Source: Eubacterium sp. (GTDB taxonomy: Bacteria; Bacillota; Clostridia; Lachnospirales; Lachnospiraceae). From it: DNA of 8,761 nucleotides. The first letter of the stretch is position 1; every line of letters starts with the position of its first letter. The stretch covers positions 1-8,761 of the forward strand of contig JABUSX010000096.1 of the NCBI GenBank assembly GCA_021442545.1, given 5' to 3'. Shown here piece after piece: positions 1-6,559 of the stretch. A model generated the notes under the pieces. It was not told where the DNA came from. It searched no databases and was given only the letters and a program-made list of their open reading frames with translations. Made by a program: the position numbers and the translations under genes.

Positions 1-29
1 GTATAGATCGCAACCTTTGTACTCATCAT
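1..29 (-). CDS. possible start of a further gene, cut by the left window edge
   Basis: Nine bases after the hisIE stop codon there are two adjacent ATG codons (29-27 and 26-24) preceded by a GGGGTGAT stretch that resembles a ribosome binding site. The frame reads M-M-S-T-K-V-A-I-Y and then leaves the window. The second ATG is better spaced from the GGGG core than the first. Nine residues are too few to identify a family. A beta-strand such as KVAIYT is typical of the start of many alpha/beta enzymes, for example MtaB-like tRNA methylthiotransferases or serine recombinases, but neither can be claimed. The tight spacing suggests that it would be co-transcribed with the histidine genes. Confidence 0.4.
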
Positions 30-38
30 CACCCCGGT

Positions 39-1106
39 TTATTCACGGTTGGACAGCTCTTCGGTGATATCCTGCCATGTTAATCCTTTTTCACACATGA
101 GCACCATCACATGATACATCATATCCGCTATTTCGTACATAGTTTCCGTATTGTCCGGATTCTTCGCAGCAATAATGATCTCGGCAGATTCTTCCCCGAC
201 TTTTTTCAGAATCTTATCTATCCCCTGGTCAAAGAGATAATTGGTATAAGAACCTTCCCGGGGATGAAGCTTCCGGTCTGCTATGACTGCGTAAACATCC
301 TGCAGAACTTTCTGCGGATCGGCATTTTCGTGTCCGAGACGATAGATGTCCCGGTAAAAACAGGAATAGCTTCCTGTATGACAGGCTGCACCAAGCTGAC
401 GGACCTTTGCCAGAAGGGTATCCTGGTCGCAGTCAACCGATAAGGAACGTATAAACTGAAAATGGCCGGACGTCAGTCCTTTGACCCAGATCTCCTGCCG
501 GCTGCGGCTCCAGTAGGTCATGCGCCCGGTGCGAAGAGTCAGACAAAAAGCTTCCTCATTCATGTAGGCCAGCATAAGTACCTTGCCGGTTTCCTCTTCC
601 TGTACAACACAGGGAACAAGACCGGATGCATCCGGACGAAGATCGGACCAGGACATAGCGGCTGTTTCCGGAAGCACGGGGTAATCATCAAGGACTCTCT
701 CTTCACCGAACCGTTCCCGGCCCTCCCGGATCAGTTCCGCCGCAATCTTCTCTTCTTCACAGGAAAACACAGCCTGCACACCCGCATAAAGGAGTTTTTT
801 AATATCTTCCAGACGGCGCATATGCCCTGCTGCATAGACGGGCAGCATCCCTTCGCGGCAGATCGTGCGTATCAGACCGATCGCTTCTTCATGAGCCTGC
901 CGGTCTTCTGTCCGGTCAAAGATCAGAAAAGCACGGGCCTCGCCTTCCCGGCTGCTTCGGACAAAGGAAAGAATTTCTTCACAGCTTCCGGATGCTTTCC
1001 CGCTGCGGCATTCACACCCTGTCTGTCCGGAATCAGAAGATATCTTTTCCGAAGAGAGGTTATTCAGAAAAACAGAATCATCCAACAGGATTTCAGGTAT
1101 TTTCAT
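39..1106 (-). CDS. hisIE: HisIE: phosphoribosyl-AMP cyclohydrolase / phosphoribosyl-ATP pyrophosphatase with a HisF-like N-terminal extension
   Basis: This bifunctional cytoplasmic enzyme carries out steps 2 and 3 of histidine biosynthesis, converting PR-ATP to PR-AMP and then to ProFAR. The HisI domain spans about residues 155-255. It has WVKGLTSG, the metal-binding VDCDQD (224-229), AACHTG with C242/H243, and SCFYR with C249. The HisE domain spans about 266-353, with GEESAE (304-309) and EIADMMYH (325-332). Ordinary HisIE proteins have about 200-220 residues; this one has 355. Residues 58-138 resemble the first half of a HisF barrel: LIFDRTED fits the HisF strand around LDITAT, and [18 protein letters not shown] fits the VGGGI phosphate loop and following helix, but with AAGH in place of the glycines. 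The first 45 residues are unlike any domain I know and include C31, C33 and C42. The ATG follows GGAGGAG, and the gap to hisB is 15 bases. The HisIE assignment is firm; the extension's role is unknown. Confidence 0.96.
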   Translation of the reverse strand: MKIPEILLDDSVFLNNLSSEKISSDSGQTGCECRSGKASGSCEEILSFVRSSREGEARAFLIFDRTEDRQAHEEAIGLIRTICREGMLPVYAAGHMRRLEDIKKLLYAGVQAVFSCEEEKIAAELIREGRERFGEERVLDDYPVLPETAAMSWSDLRPDASGLVPCVVQEEETGKVLMLAYMNEEAFCLTLRTGRMTYWSRSRQEIWVKGLTSGHFQFIRSLSVDCDQDTLLAKVRQLGAACHTGSYSCFYRDIYRLGHENADPQKVLQDVYAVIADRKLHPREGSYTNYLFDQGIDKILKKVGEESAEIIIAAKNPDNTETMYEIADMMYHVMVLMCEKGLTWQDITEELSNRE

Positions 1107-1121
1107 CTGTATACTCCTCCG

Positions 1122-1709
1122 TCAGATCGAGCCTTTGGTAGAGAGGACGCCTTCGATTCTGGGATCGATTCCGACGGCTTCATCCAGAGCCCGGGCAAAG
1201 GCTTTGAAAAGCGCTTCGATCTTGTGATGATCATTCTGTCCTTCCAGGATCCGCAGATGCAGATTCATGCCGGCATTTACGGAAACGCTGTTGAAAAATT
1301 CCCGGACCATCTGTGTTCCCATTTCACCGCAGCGCTCGGTACAGAAGCTGCCGTCAAAACAGAACCAGGGTCTGCCGCTCAGGTCGAGTGCACAGAGAAC
1401 CAGCGTTTCATCCATGGGAAGGATCATGCTGCCGTAACGCCGGATGCCGGTTTTATCGCCGAGCGCTTCCCGGATGGCTGTTCCAAGAACGATCCCGGTA
1501 TCTTCGATCGTATGATGATCATCCACCTGAAGATCACCGTTTACCATAACCTCCAGGTCAAAAAAGCCGTGTTTTGCAAAGGCTTCCAGCATGTGATCAA
1601 AAAAGCCGATTCCTGTACGGATATTCGACTTTCCGGTTCCGTCAAGCGAAAGACGGATACAGATATCGGTTTCTTTTGTTTTCCGTATTACCTCACTGCT
1701 TCTGTTCAT
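1122..1709 (-). CDS. hisB: imidazoleglycerol-phosphate dehydratase (HisB, monofunctional)
   Basis: HisB dehydrates imidazoleglycerol phosphate to imidazoleacetol phosphate in the cytoplasm; family members are manganese enzymes that form large symmetric oligomers. The 195-residue length is usual for the single-function form, so there is no fused histidinol-phosphatase domain. Visible motifs are GIGFFDHML with H39, then H47, the metal-binding DDHHTIED block (D63-D70), GSMILPMDET, SGRPW, and the second metal block NDHHKIEALFKAF (H161, H162, E165). The ATG at 1709 has GGAG seven bases upstream. The gap to hisD is 100 bases, the largest inside the cluster. It is AT-rich near hisB and holds only a weak CCGG-flanked repeat, with no convincing terminator or promoter, so hisB is probably part of the same transcript. 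Confidence 0.97.
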   Translation of the reverse strand: MNRSSEVIRKTKETDICIRLSLDGTGKSNIRTGIGFFDHMLEAFAKHGFFDLEVMVNGDLQVDDHHTIEDTGIVLGTAIREALGDKTGIRRYGSMILPMDETLVLCALDLSGRPWFCFDGSFCTERCGEMGTQMVREFFNSVSVNAGMNLHLRILEGQNDHHKIEALFKAFARALDEAVGIDPRIEGVLSTKGSI

Positions 1710-1809
1710 TGCTTTTCTCCACTATACATTTTTTCAATTATTGTTATACATAATAATCTGCATGATCTGAACCGGAATGTACCGGATCGTATTTTTCAGG
1801 ATCCTCTCC

Positions 1810-3102
1810 TTATTCGAAACGGACGGCTACGGAATTTGCGTGTGCCGTCAGCTGTTCACAGCGGGCAAAGGTCTCAATGTCTGTGTGTATCTTTTCAAGA
1901 GCCTCTCTGGAATACGAGATCACGCTGGAACGTTTAATAAAGTCATCCACACCAAGAGGCGAGAAAAACCGTGCCGTTCCGCTTGTCGGAAGAACATGGT
2001 TCGGTCCGGCAAAATAATCTCCGAGAGGTTCGCTGCTGTAGGGTCCGAGGAAGATCGCGCCGGCATGGCGGATCCTGGTCATCGTTTCCAGCGGATTTTC
2101 TGTCTGGATCTCCATATGCTCGGGAGCAAAAGCGTTCGCAAGCTCTATAGCCTGGTCGATCGACTCTGCAATCAGAATATGCCCATACTGCTCCAGTGAT
2201 GCGGTCATGATCTCCTTTCTGGAAAGACGTGAAACAAACTCACTGATGTGTGCCTCTACTTCATCCGCAAGTTTTTCACTGGTCGTGACCAGAACCGCTG
2301 AGGCCATTTCATCGTGTTCTGCCTGTGAGAGCAGATCTGCTGCGACAAAGCGCGGGTCTGCAGTATGATCGGCCAGAACCAGAATTTCACTCGGACCCGC
2401 AACAGAGTCTATGCTTACGATTCCGAAGACGGCTTTCTTTGCAAGAGCGACATAAATATTGCCGGGCCCCACAATCTTGTCGACTTTAGGTATTGTTTCT
2501 GTTCCGTAGGCAAGAGCTGCGATTGCCTGGGCTCCGCCGGCTTTAATAATCCGGTCGGCGCCGGCCTCGTGTGCAGCTACAAGAACGCCGGGATCGATCG
2601 TGCCGTCACGGCGGCATGGTGTTGTCATGATGATCTCCCTGACACCGGCCGTTTTTGCCGGTACGATGTTCATCAGCACAGACGAAGGATAGGCTGCTTT
2701 CCCGCCGGGAACATAGACTCCGACACGATCCATTGCCGTTATTTTTTCACCAAGAAGAACTCCGTCATCACCCGTGGCAAACCAGCTGTTGCGTTTTTCT
2801 CTTTCATGATGAGCCCGTATATTCACGAGCGCCTTACGCAGGATCTCCGGAAGTTCCGGATTCACATTTTTGTATGCCTCTTCGATCTCTTCTTCGGAAA
2901 CATAAAGAGTATCCGGTGTCAGTACGACACCATCAAATTTTTCGGTATATTCCAGAAGAGCACAGTCGCCGTCACGCCGAACAGCCGTAAGTATCTCACG
3001 GACCGTTTTTTCCTGTTCTTCAAAAACTTCAGGATTCCGTGACATCAGTTCTGCCTGTATGGCAGCTGCATTCGACGGATTCAATACAGATCTTTTCATC
3101 AT
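1810..3102 (-). CDS. hisD: histidinol dehydrogenase
   Basis: HisD is the zinc- and NAD-dependent enzyme that oxidises L-histidinol to L-histidine in two steps, ending the pathway. From the chosen start it has 430 residues, normal for the family. The zinc ligands are visible as Q260 and H263 (LLSQAEHDE), D362 (GDYFAGPNH) and H421 (TAHANS). The catalytic pair is E328-H329 (APEHME). IVGPGNIYVALAK and DSVAGPSEIL are family signatures, and the numbering runs within two residues of the E. coli enzyme. The frame stays open to a TTG at 3117, but that would place the GAGGAAG ribosome binding site (3112-3106) inside the gene. I therefore prefer the ATG at 3102, six bases after GAGG; a second ATG at 3099 is nearly as good. 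The gap to hisG is 22 bases. Confidence 0.97.
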   Translation of the reverse strand: MMKRSVLNPSNAAAIQAELMSRNPEVFEEQEKTVREILTAVRRDGDCALLEYTEKFDGVVLTPDTLYVSEEEIEEAYKNVNPELPEILRKALVNIRAHHEREKRNSWFATGDDGVLLGEKITAMDRVGVYVPGGKAAYPSSVLMNIVPAKTAGVREIIMTTPCRRDGTIDPGVLVAAHEAGADRIIKAGGAQAIAALAYGTETIPKVDKIVGPGNIYVALAKKAVFGIVSIDSVAGPSEILVLADHTADPRFVAADLLSQAEHDEMASAVLVTTSEKLADEVEAHISEFVSRLSRKEIMTASLEQYGHILIAESIDQAIELANAFAPEHMEIQTENPLETMTRIRHAGAIFLGPYSSEPLGDYFAGPNHVLPTSGTARFFSPLGVDDFIKRSSVISYSREALEKIHTDIETFARCEQLTAHANSVAVRFE

Positions 3103-3112
3103 TTTCTTCCTC
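3103..3112 (-). promoter_or_regulatory. hisD ribosome binding site that decides the start
   Basis: GAGGAAG on the minus strand (3112-3106) lies just before two tandem ATG codons at 3102 and 3099. It is downstream of a possible TTG start at 3117, so it argues against that earlier start. Spacing from the GAGG core is six bases to the first ATG and nine to the second. Confidence 0.75.
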
Positions 3113-3124
3113 AGCAATCTCCTG

Positions 3125-3766
3125 TCAGAATTTTTTCACTGCATCCAGTTCACGGATCAGTCCGGAAATGCGGGCATTGTCCATTCTCATGCTGACCGGA
3201 TTCACAATCAGTCTCGCAGAAAGCGGACAGATCTTTTCAAGAACCGTCAGTCCGTTTTCTGCAAGAGTACTTCCTGTTTCAACAATGTCGACAATAACTT
3301 CGGAAAGTCCGACGATCGGAGCCAGTTCGATCGAACCGTTCAGCTTGATCAGTTCCACAGTCTGATTTCTCGTATTGTAAAAATAATCTTTGGCAATATT
3401 CGGATATTTTGTAGCCACACGGATCCAGGCATTTTTCTGAAGAAGAGAAGCCGCTTCCTGAGGTCCGCAGACACACATACTGCATTTTCCGAGACCAAGA
3501 TCCAGAACCTCATAGACCTTACGGTTTTCTTCCATAATAATATCTTTACCGGAAACCCCGATGTCAGCTACGCCATATTCTACGTAAGTAGGAACGTCAG
3601 GTCCTTTTGCAAGGAAAAAACGCACGCCGGCGTTCTGATTTTCAAAGATCAGCTTTCTTGTATGCGGATCGTGTATCTCTTCACATCCCAGGCCGATCTT
3701 TTCAAACAGATCCAGTGTCTGATCGGCCAGTCTTCCTTTTGTAAGTGCGATTGTCAGCATTCTCAT
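3125..3766 (-). CDS. hisG: ATP phosphoribosyltransferase catalytic subunit (short form, HisG-S)
   Basis: HisG condenses ATP with PRPP to give phosphoribosyl-ATP, the first and controlled step of histidine synthesis. The protein has 213 residues, the short form that lacks the C-terminal histidine-binding domain and depends on HisZ. Visible signatures are TKGRL at the start (residues 9-13), AKGPDVPTYVEYGVADIGV (53-71), ATKYPNIAK (118-126) and the PRPP-binding loop around ELAPIVG and DIVETGSTL (160-168). The ATG at 3766 is eight bases after AAGGAG; another ATG two codons later is spaced less well. The gap to hisZ is 21 bases, so the two subunits are made together. Feedback by histidine would act through the HisZ partner, as known for this family. 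Confidence 0.97.
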   Translation of the reverse strand: MRMLTIALTKGRLADQTLDLFEKIGLGCEEIHDPHTRKLIFENQNAGVRFFLAKGPDVPTYVEYGVADIGVSGKDIIMEENRKVYEVLDLGLGKCSMCVCGPQEAASLLQKNAWIRVATKYPNIAKDYFYNTRNQTVELIKLNGSIELAPIVGLSEVIVDIVETGSTLAENGLTVLEKICPLSARLIVNPVSMRMDNARISGLIRELDAVKKF

Positions 3767-3787
3767 GTCCGGGTCTCCTTCATTTCT

Positions 3788-5038
3788 TTACAGAGATATC
3801 GAGAGGTCAGATACCGTATCGGTCAGCAGATCAATGGCACAGCCGTGATCCTTCGAATCAAAATACAGAATTCCGCCAAACTGGTTTCTGCGCCCGTACT
3901 CTTTGTATTCTTCTATCGATTTTCCTTTTTCGAAACGGATACAGGCTGCATCAATTCCCTGCTCACGCTGTTCCATGGCAAACAGAACCGCTTCCTTTTC
4001 CAGCTCCGCAGGATAAAGAACCATCGTCTTGATATCCGCAATGGGTACCTCAATGTGACGTCGTTCCAGAGCAGTAAGAAGAGAATCCACCCTTGTCATA
4101 AAACCGATCGCCGGCGCATTTTTCCCAAAGCGTTTCAGAAGGGTGTCGTATCTTCCTCCCCGGATCAGCGGCTCACCGGAACCATAGGTATACGCCTGGA
4201 AAATGATACCCGTGTAATATCTGAATTCCGAAACCATGCCAAAGTCAAAAGTTACAAACTGCGCACATCCATACGTATGCAGCAGCTCATAGATACGCTT
4301 CAGCCGGCTTACAGCTGAACGTGCTTCACCGTTCCAGGCAAGCCTTTCGGCTTCCTCCAGGACACTGAAGTCTCCAAAAAGAGAAGGAAGACGGAGAAAA
4401 ATATCCTTCAGATCCTTCCGAATATTCAGATGTTCGATCATGGAAGAAGCTCCGAAACGATTTTGTTCAAGGAGCAGCTCGCAAAGCCTTGCTTTTTCTT
4501 CCTCTTCAATTCCCGCTTCTTTTACCAGTGCTTCAAAAAAAGGCACTGTACCAATTGTAACCTGAAAATCACGGAGCCCGCAGCGTTTCATCAGATTGAT
4601 AACAAGAGCAAGAATCTCAGCATCCGCTTCGGCACTGTCATCATTAAGATACTCCACACCCATCTGCGTCATTTCACGCAGACGCCCCTGATGAAGAGTT
4701 GAAGAATTGGTAAAGACAGGTCCGCGATAGCAGAAACGCAGCGGCATCTGCTCATCGGCAAAATACATGGCCGCAGCTCTGGCAACAGACGGCGTATAGT
4801 CCGGGCGGAGTACGAGAGTTTCTCCGTCCTGGTCAAAAAAACGGAAGGTGTTCCTTACGGATGTGGAACCGACATGGTCATCATATACCTTCAGAAATTC
4901 AATGACCGGTGTATCAATAGACTGATATCCGTAAGAACGAAACAGTTTTTCGATCTGTTTCTCAAGAAAACGTTTTTTATCACATTCGACTGCAAATATA
5001 TCCCGGACTCCTTCCGGCGTATGAAACAGTTTTTTCAT
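3788..5038 (-). CDS. hisZ: ATP phosphoribosyltransferase regulatory subunit HisZ
   Basis: HisZ is a paralogue of histidyl-tRNA synthetase that no longer charges tRNA. It binds short HisG in a hetero-octamer and confers histidine feedback. From the chosen start it has 416 residues. Class II synthetase features remain: TPEGVRD at the start, RPDYTPSVAR (78-87), motif-2-like RFCYRGPVFTN (101-111) and RGGRYDTLL (293-301). The synthetase signature GLDYYTG is replaced by EFRYYTG (271-277), as expected for HisZ rather than HisS. The last 80 or so residues form an alpha/beta domain in the anticodon-binding-domain position. The frame is open to a TTG at 5092, but the ATG at 5038 has AGGAG nine bases upstream and matches the usual N-terminus, so I use it. 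A true HisS is less likely because the short hisG lies directly downstream. Confidence 0.95.
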   Translation of the reverse strand: MKKLFHTPEGVRDIFAVECDKKRFLEKQIEKLFRSYGYQSIDTPVIEFLKVYDDHVGSTSVRNTFRFFDQDGETLVLRPDYTPSVARAAAMYFADEQMPLRFCYRGPVFTNSSTLHQGRLREMTQMGVEYLNDDSAEADAEILALVINLMKRCGLRDFQVTIGTVPFFEALVKEAGIEEEEKARLCELLLEQNRFGASSMIEHLNIRKDLKDIFLRLPSLFGDFSVLEEAERLAWNGEARSAVSRLKRIYELLHTYGCAQFVTFDFGMVSEFRYYTGIIFQAYTYGSGEPLIRGGRYDTLLKRFGKNAPAIGFMTRVDSLLTALERRHIEVPIADIKTMVLYPAELEKEAVLFAMEQREQGIDAACIRFEKGKSIEEYKEYGRRNQFGGILYFDSKDHGCAIDLLTDTVSDLSISL

Positions 5039-5086
5039 AAAATGTATCTCCTGCGTTTCGTGTTCATTCTTTTTTTCTGACGTTGT

Positions 5087-5127
5087 CCGCAATTATTCCG
5101 GTCATCCTGCGGTATCTGCCGCCGGAA
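5087..5127 (-). promoter_or_regulatory. candidate structured leader upstream of hisZ
   Basis: On the minus strand the 126-base recU-hisZ gap can form a two-part hairpin. The outer arm TTCCG (5127-5123) pairs with CGGAA (5100-5096). The inner arm GCGG (5122-5119) pairs with CCGC (5112-5109) around a six-base loop. The CCGCA segment (5112-5108) can instead pair with TGCGG at 5091-5087, so the two folds exclude each other. No uracil run follows; an A-run comes next. This is therefore not a standard terminator. No T-box core sequence or His-codon run was seen. The pairing is read directly from the sequence; a regulatory role is inference. Confidence 0.35.
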
Positions 5128-5164
5128 CCTTTGCATCACGATTTATTTAACGAATACTTTTCCT

Positions 5165-5731
5165 TCACGGGCATCCGGAGGTATGTTCCGATTCTTCCTG
5201 CTGCCGCCTCTCCAGATCCTTCTGCAGAATATCAAGATAAGGAATCAGAACACCATGTTTTACCGGGATCCGATAAGCCGGATCCAGCTCTTCGTAAAGA
5301 AAGCTTTTTCTTCCGCCGTTCTCTGCCCTGTTCAGAAAATAAAGCAGATCTTTCAGACAAAGATAATACATTTCATCCCGGTGTACATAATAGATCAGAA
5401 GAAACGCAATACCTTCCTGTGCTTCAAAATCAGACATAAACCGAATCTGGTGTTCATGTACATTTGCCAGCGGAAAACGATCATTCTGACATTCCTTAGC
5501 ATCAAAACAGATCGGAATCCCCTGTACAGCCCCGATATAATCCACCGTACTTTTCTGGTCAAAATAAGCCAGTGTGATGTGACGGCTGTCTTTGTCCATG
5601 TTGATCGGCGTTATCGGTGTCGGAATCTTCTGAATCAGGGCAAGACCCATGTCCCGGTAGCGTTCGTTTGTACGATTAACCAGTTCTTCGAGTGTGGATC
5701 CCCGCAGGCCCCGGGTCTTCCACGCACACAT
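5165..5731 (-). CDS. recU: Holliday junction resolvase RecU
   Basis: RecU cuts four-way DNA junctions during recombination and repair in Firmicutes, working with RuvAB and RecA in place of RuvC. The protein has 188 residues. Visible family features are RGSTLEELVNRTN (10-22) with the acidic pair E15/E16, KIPTPI (35-40), the PD-(D/E)XK-type core STVDY (D64) followed by FDAKE (D77, K79, E80), FPLANVHEHQ (86-95), and NRAENGGRKSF. Compared with the B. subtilis protein, as I recall it, about 30 N-terminal residues are missing, though the nuclease core is complete. The ATG shares one base with the lepB stop (TGATG), and a strong GGAGGAGG site lies inside the end of lepB, so the two genes are translationally coupled. 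The more familiar recU neighbour, a penicillin-binding protein gene, is absent here. Confidence 0.93.
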   Translation of the reverse strand: MCAWKTRGLRGSTLEELVNRTNERYRDMGLALIQKIPTPITPINMDKDSRHITLAYFDQKSTVDYIGAVQGIPICFDAKECQNDRFPLANVHEHQIRFMSDFEAQEGIAFLLIYYVHRDEMYYLCLKDLLYFLNRAENGGRKSFLYEELDPAYRIPVKHGVLIPYLDILQKDLERRQQEESEHTSGCP

Positions 5732-6429
5732 CAGACGCCTCCTCCGGCCGCAGCAGTCCGGACATCTGACCAGACGCTGTCCTCCTCCGCTTCAGCCGTT
5801 GTTCCGTCCGCTTTCAGTTCCGGCGGATAAGAATCAAGAACACACATTTTGTTCAGCGGCCAGTAACGGAAAAATGCCTTTCCGAGAATTTTTTCGCGTT
5901 TTACAAAGGGATTCTGCCAGTAACGTGAGTCCTTTGAATTAAGACGGTTGTCACCCAGAACAAAATAACTGTCTTCCGGGACAACAAAAGGATTCGAAAG
6001 ATTTGTATACTCTTCTTCCATCATCGTCATACCAGGGTATGCGCAGAAACCATCGTAAAGCGGTTCATCGGAATCATTTATATATACACCGCCGTCACGG
6101 ATTTCAACCTTATCCCCCGGAAGACCGATAATTCTTTTAATGAAAAGTTTGCTTTCATCATCCGGATAACGGAAGATGATGATATCATACCTTTGGGGAT
6201 CCTGAAAGTGGTAGATCAGACGGTTGCCGAAAATATGATCACCTGTCATGATCGTCGGCTCCATCGACGCAGAAGGAATTACGGCATTAACGATAATGAA
6301 AAATTCCACAAAAAGCGTCACTCCCACCACAATGGCGATCAGGCGGACATATTCCAGCACGACGCTCAGTTTGGATTTTTTTTCATCAGATTTTTTCTCA
6401 GCGGATTTTATTTCATTTTCTTTTTTCAT
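5731..6429 (-). CDS. lepB: signal peptidase I (type I leader peptidase)
   Basis: This membrane serine protease removes signal peptides from exported proteins at the outer face of the cytoplasmic membrane. The protein has 232 residues. A lysine- and glutamate-rich cytoplasmic start (1-21) is followed by one membrane segment (about 24-49). The catalytic serine lies in PSASMEPT (S55) and the general-base lysine in FIKRIIGLPGD (K98). The GDNRLNSKDSRYW box (159-171) is the conserved substrate-site motif. It is longer than B. subtilis SipS (about 184 residues), with extra residues near 125-150 and a variable acidic tail from about 205. The ATG at 6429 has only a weak AGAAG site, and a GCCGG hairpin sits 14 bases upstream. 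A promoter at 6559-6531 drives the gene. Firmicutes often carry several lepB copies, so this may not be the only one. Confidence 0.95.
   Translation of the reverse strand: MKKENEIKSAEKKSDEKKSKLSVVLEYVRLIAIVVGVTLFVEFFIIVNAVIPSASMEPTIMTGDHIFGNRLIYHFQDPQRYDIIIFRYPDDESKLFIKRIIGLPGDKVEIRDGGVYINDSDEPLYDGFCAYPGMTMMEEEYTNLSNPFVVPEDSYFVLGDNRLNSKDSRYWQNPFVKREKILGKAFFRYWPLNKMCVLDSYPPELKADGTTAEAEEDSVWSDVRTAAAGGGV
5737..5748 (-). promoter_or_regulatory. recU ribosome binding site embedded in lepB
   Basis: The minus strand carries GGAGGAGG a few bases before the recU ATG. The same bases are read as the Gly-Gly-Gly codons at the very end of lepB, so the LepB tail AAAGGGV doubles as the translation signal of recU. 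Confidence 0.75.
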
Positions 6430-6442
6430 GATCTTCTGTCAT

Positions 6443-6455
6443 GCCGGATTCCGGC
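6443..6455 (-). repeat. short inverted repeat just upstream of lepB
   Basis: GCCGGA, one base, then TCCGGC forms a near-perfect palindrome 14 bases before the lepB start, in the transcribed leader. Pairing the whole arms would leave too small a loop, so a real hairpin would have about four base pairs. No T-run follows on either strand close enough to make it a good terminator. Confidence 0.4.
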
Positions 6456-6530
6456 TATGTATATGGTTTTTATGTTCCGGAAACGTACTGCCGCAGCCCG
6501 GACCCAGTCAAAATTCGATTCCGGGACTTT

Positions 6531-6559
6531 ATTGTAAAAATACGGAAAATACTTTTCAA
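6531..6559 (-). promoter_or_regulatory. sigma-A-type promoter for lepB-recU
   Basis: On the minus strand TTGAAA (6559-6554) and TACAAT (6536-6531) are separated by exactly 17 bases, each matching five of six consensus bases. The -35 box contains the TGA stop codon of the rluA-like gene (6558-6556), so the promoter begins as that gene ends. Transcription should start near 6524, giving a lepB leader of about 95 bases. Because no terminator was seen after recU, transcripts may continue into the histidine genes. Confidence 0.8.

Noticed and set aside
1710..1809. Promoter or terminator in the hisD-hisB gap
   Set aside because: A TATAGT box is present near hisB but has no -35 partner at a suitable distance; the CCGG repeat pairs over only four bases and has no T-run.
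462..1937. A 491-codon open frame on the plus strand
   Set aside because: It lies antisense to hisIE, hisB and part of hisD, which have clear family motifs. Its translation resembles no protein family, and a frame free of stops opposite a real gene is common.
3059..4318. A 419-codon open frame on the plus strand
   Set aside because: It is antisense to hisG and hisZ, both firmly identified, and has no recognisable domain.
5039..5092. TTG at 5092 as the start of hisZ
   Set aside because: The ATG at 5038 has an AGGAG site nine bases upstream and fits the usual HisZ start; the 18 extra residues are polar and overlap the leader.
5039..5164. T-box riboswitch before hisZ
   Set aside because: The gap is only 126 bases and no T-box core (AGGGTGGAACCGCG-like) sequence is visible.
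6413..6442. Nine-codon upstream frame (from ATG at 6442) overlapping the lepB start
   Set aside because: It has no ribosome binding site of its own, and its end simply falls in the A-rich start of lepB.
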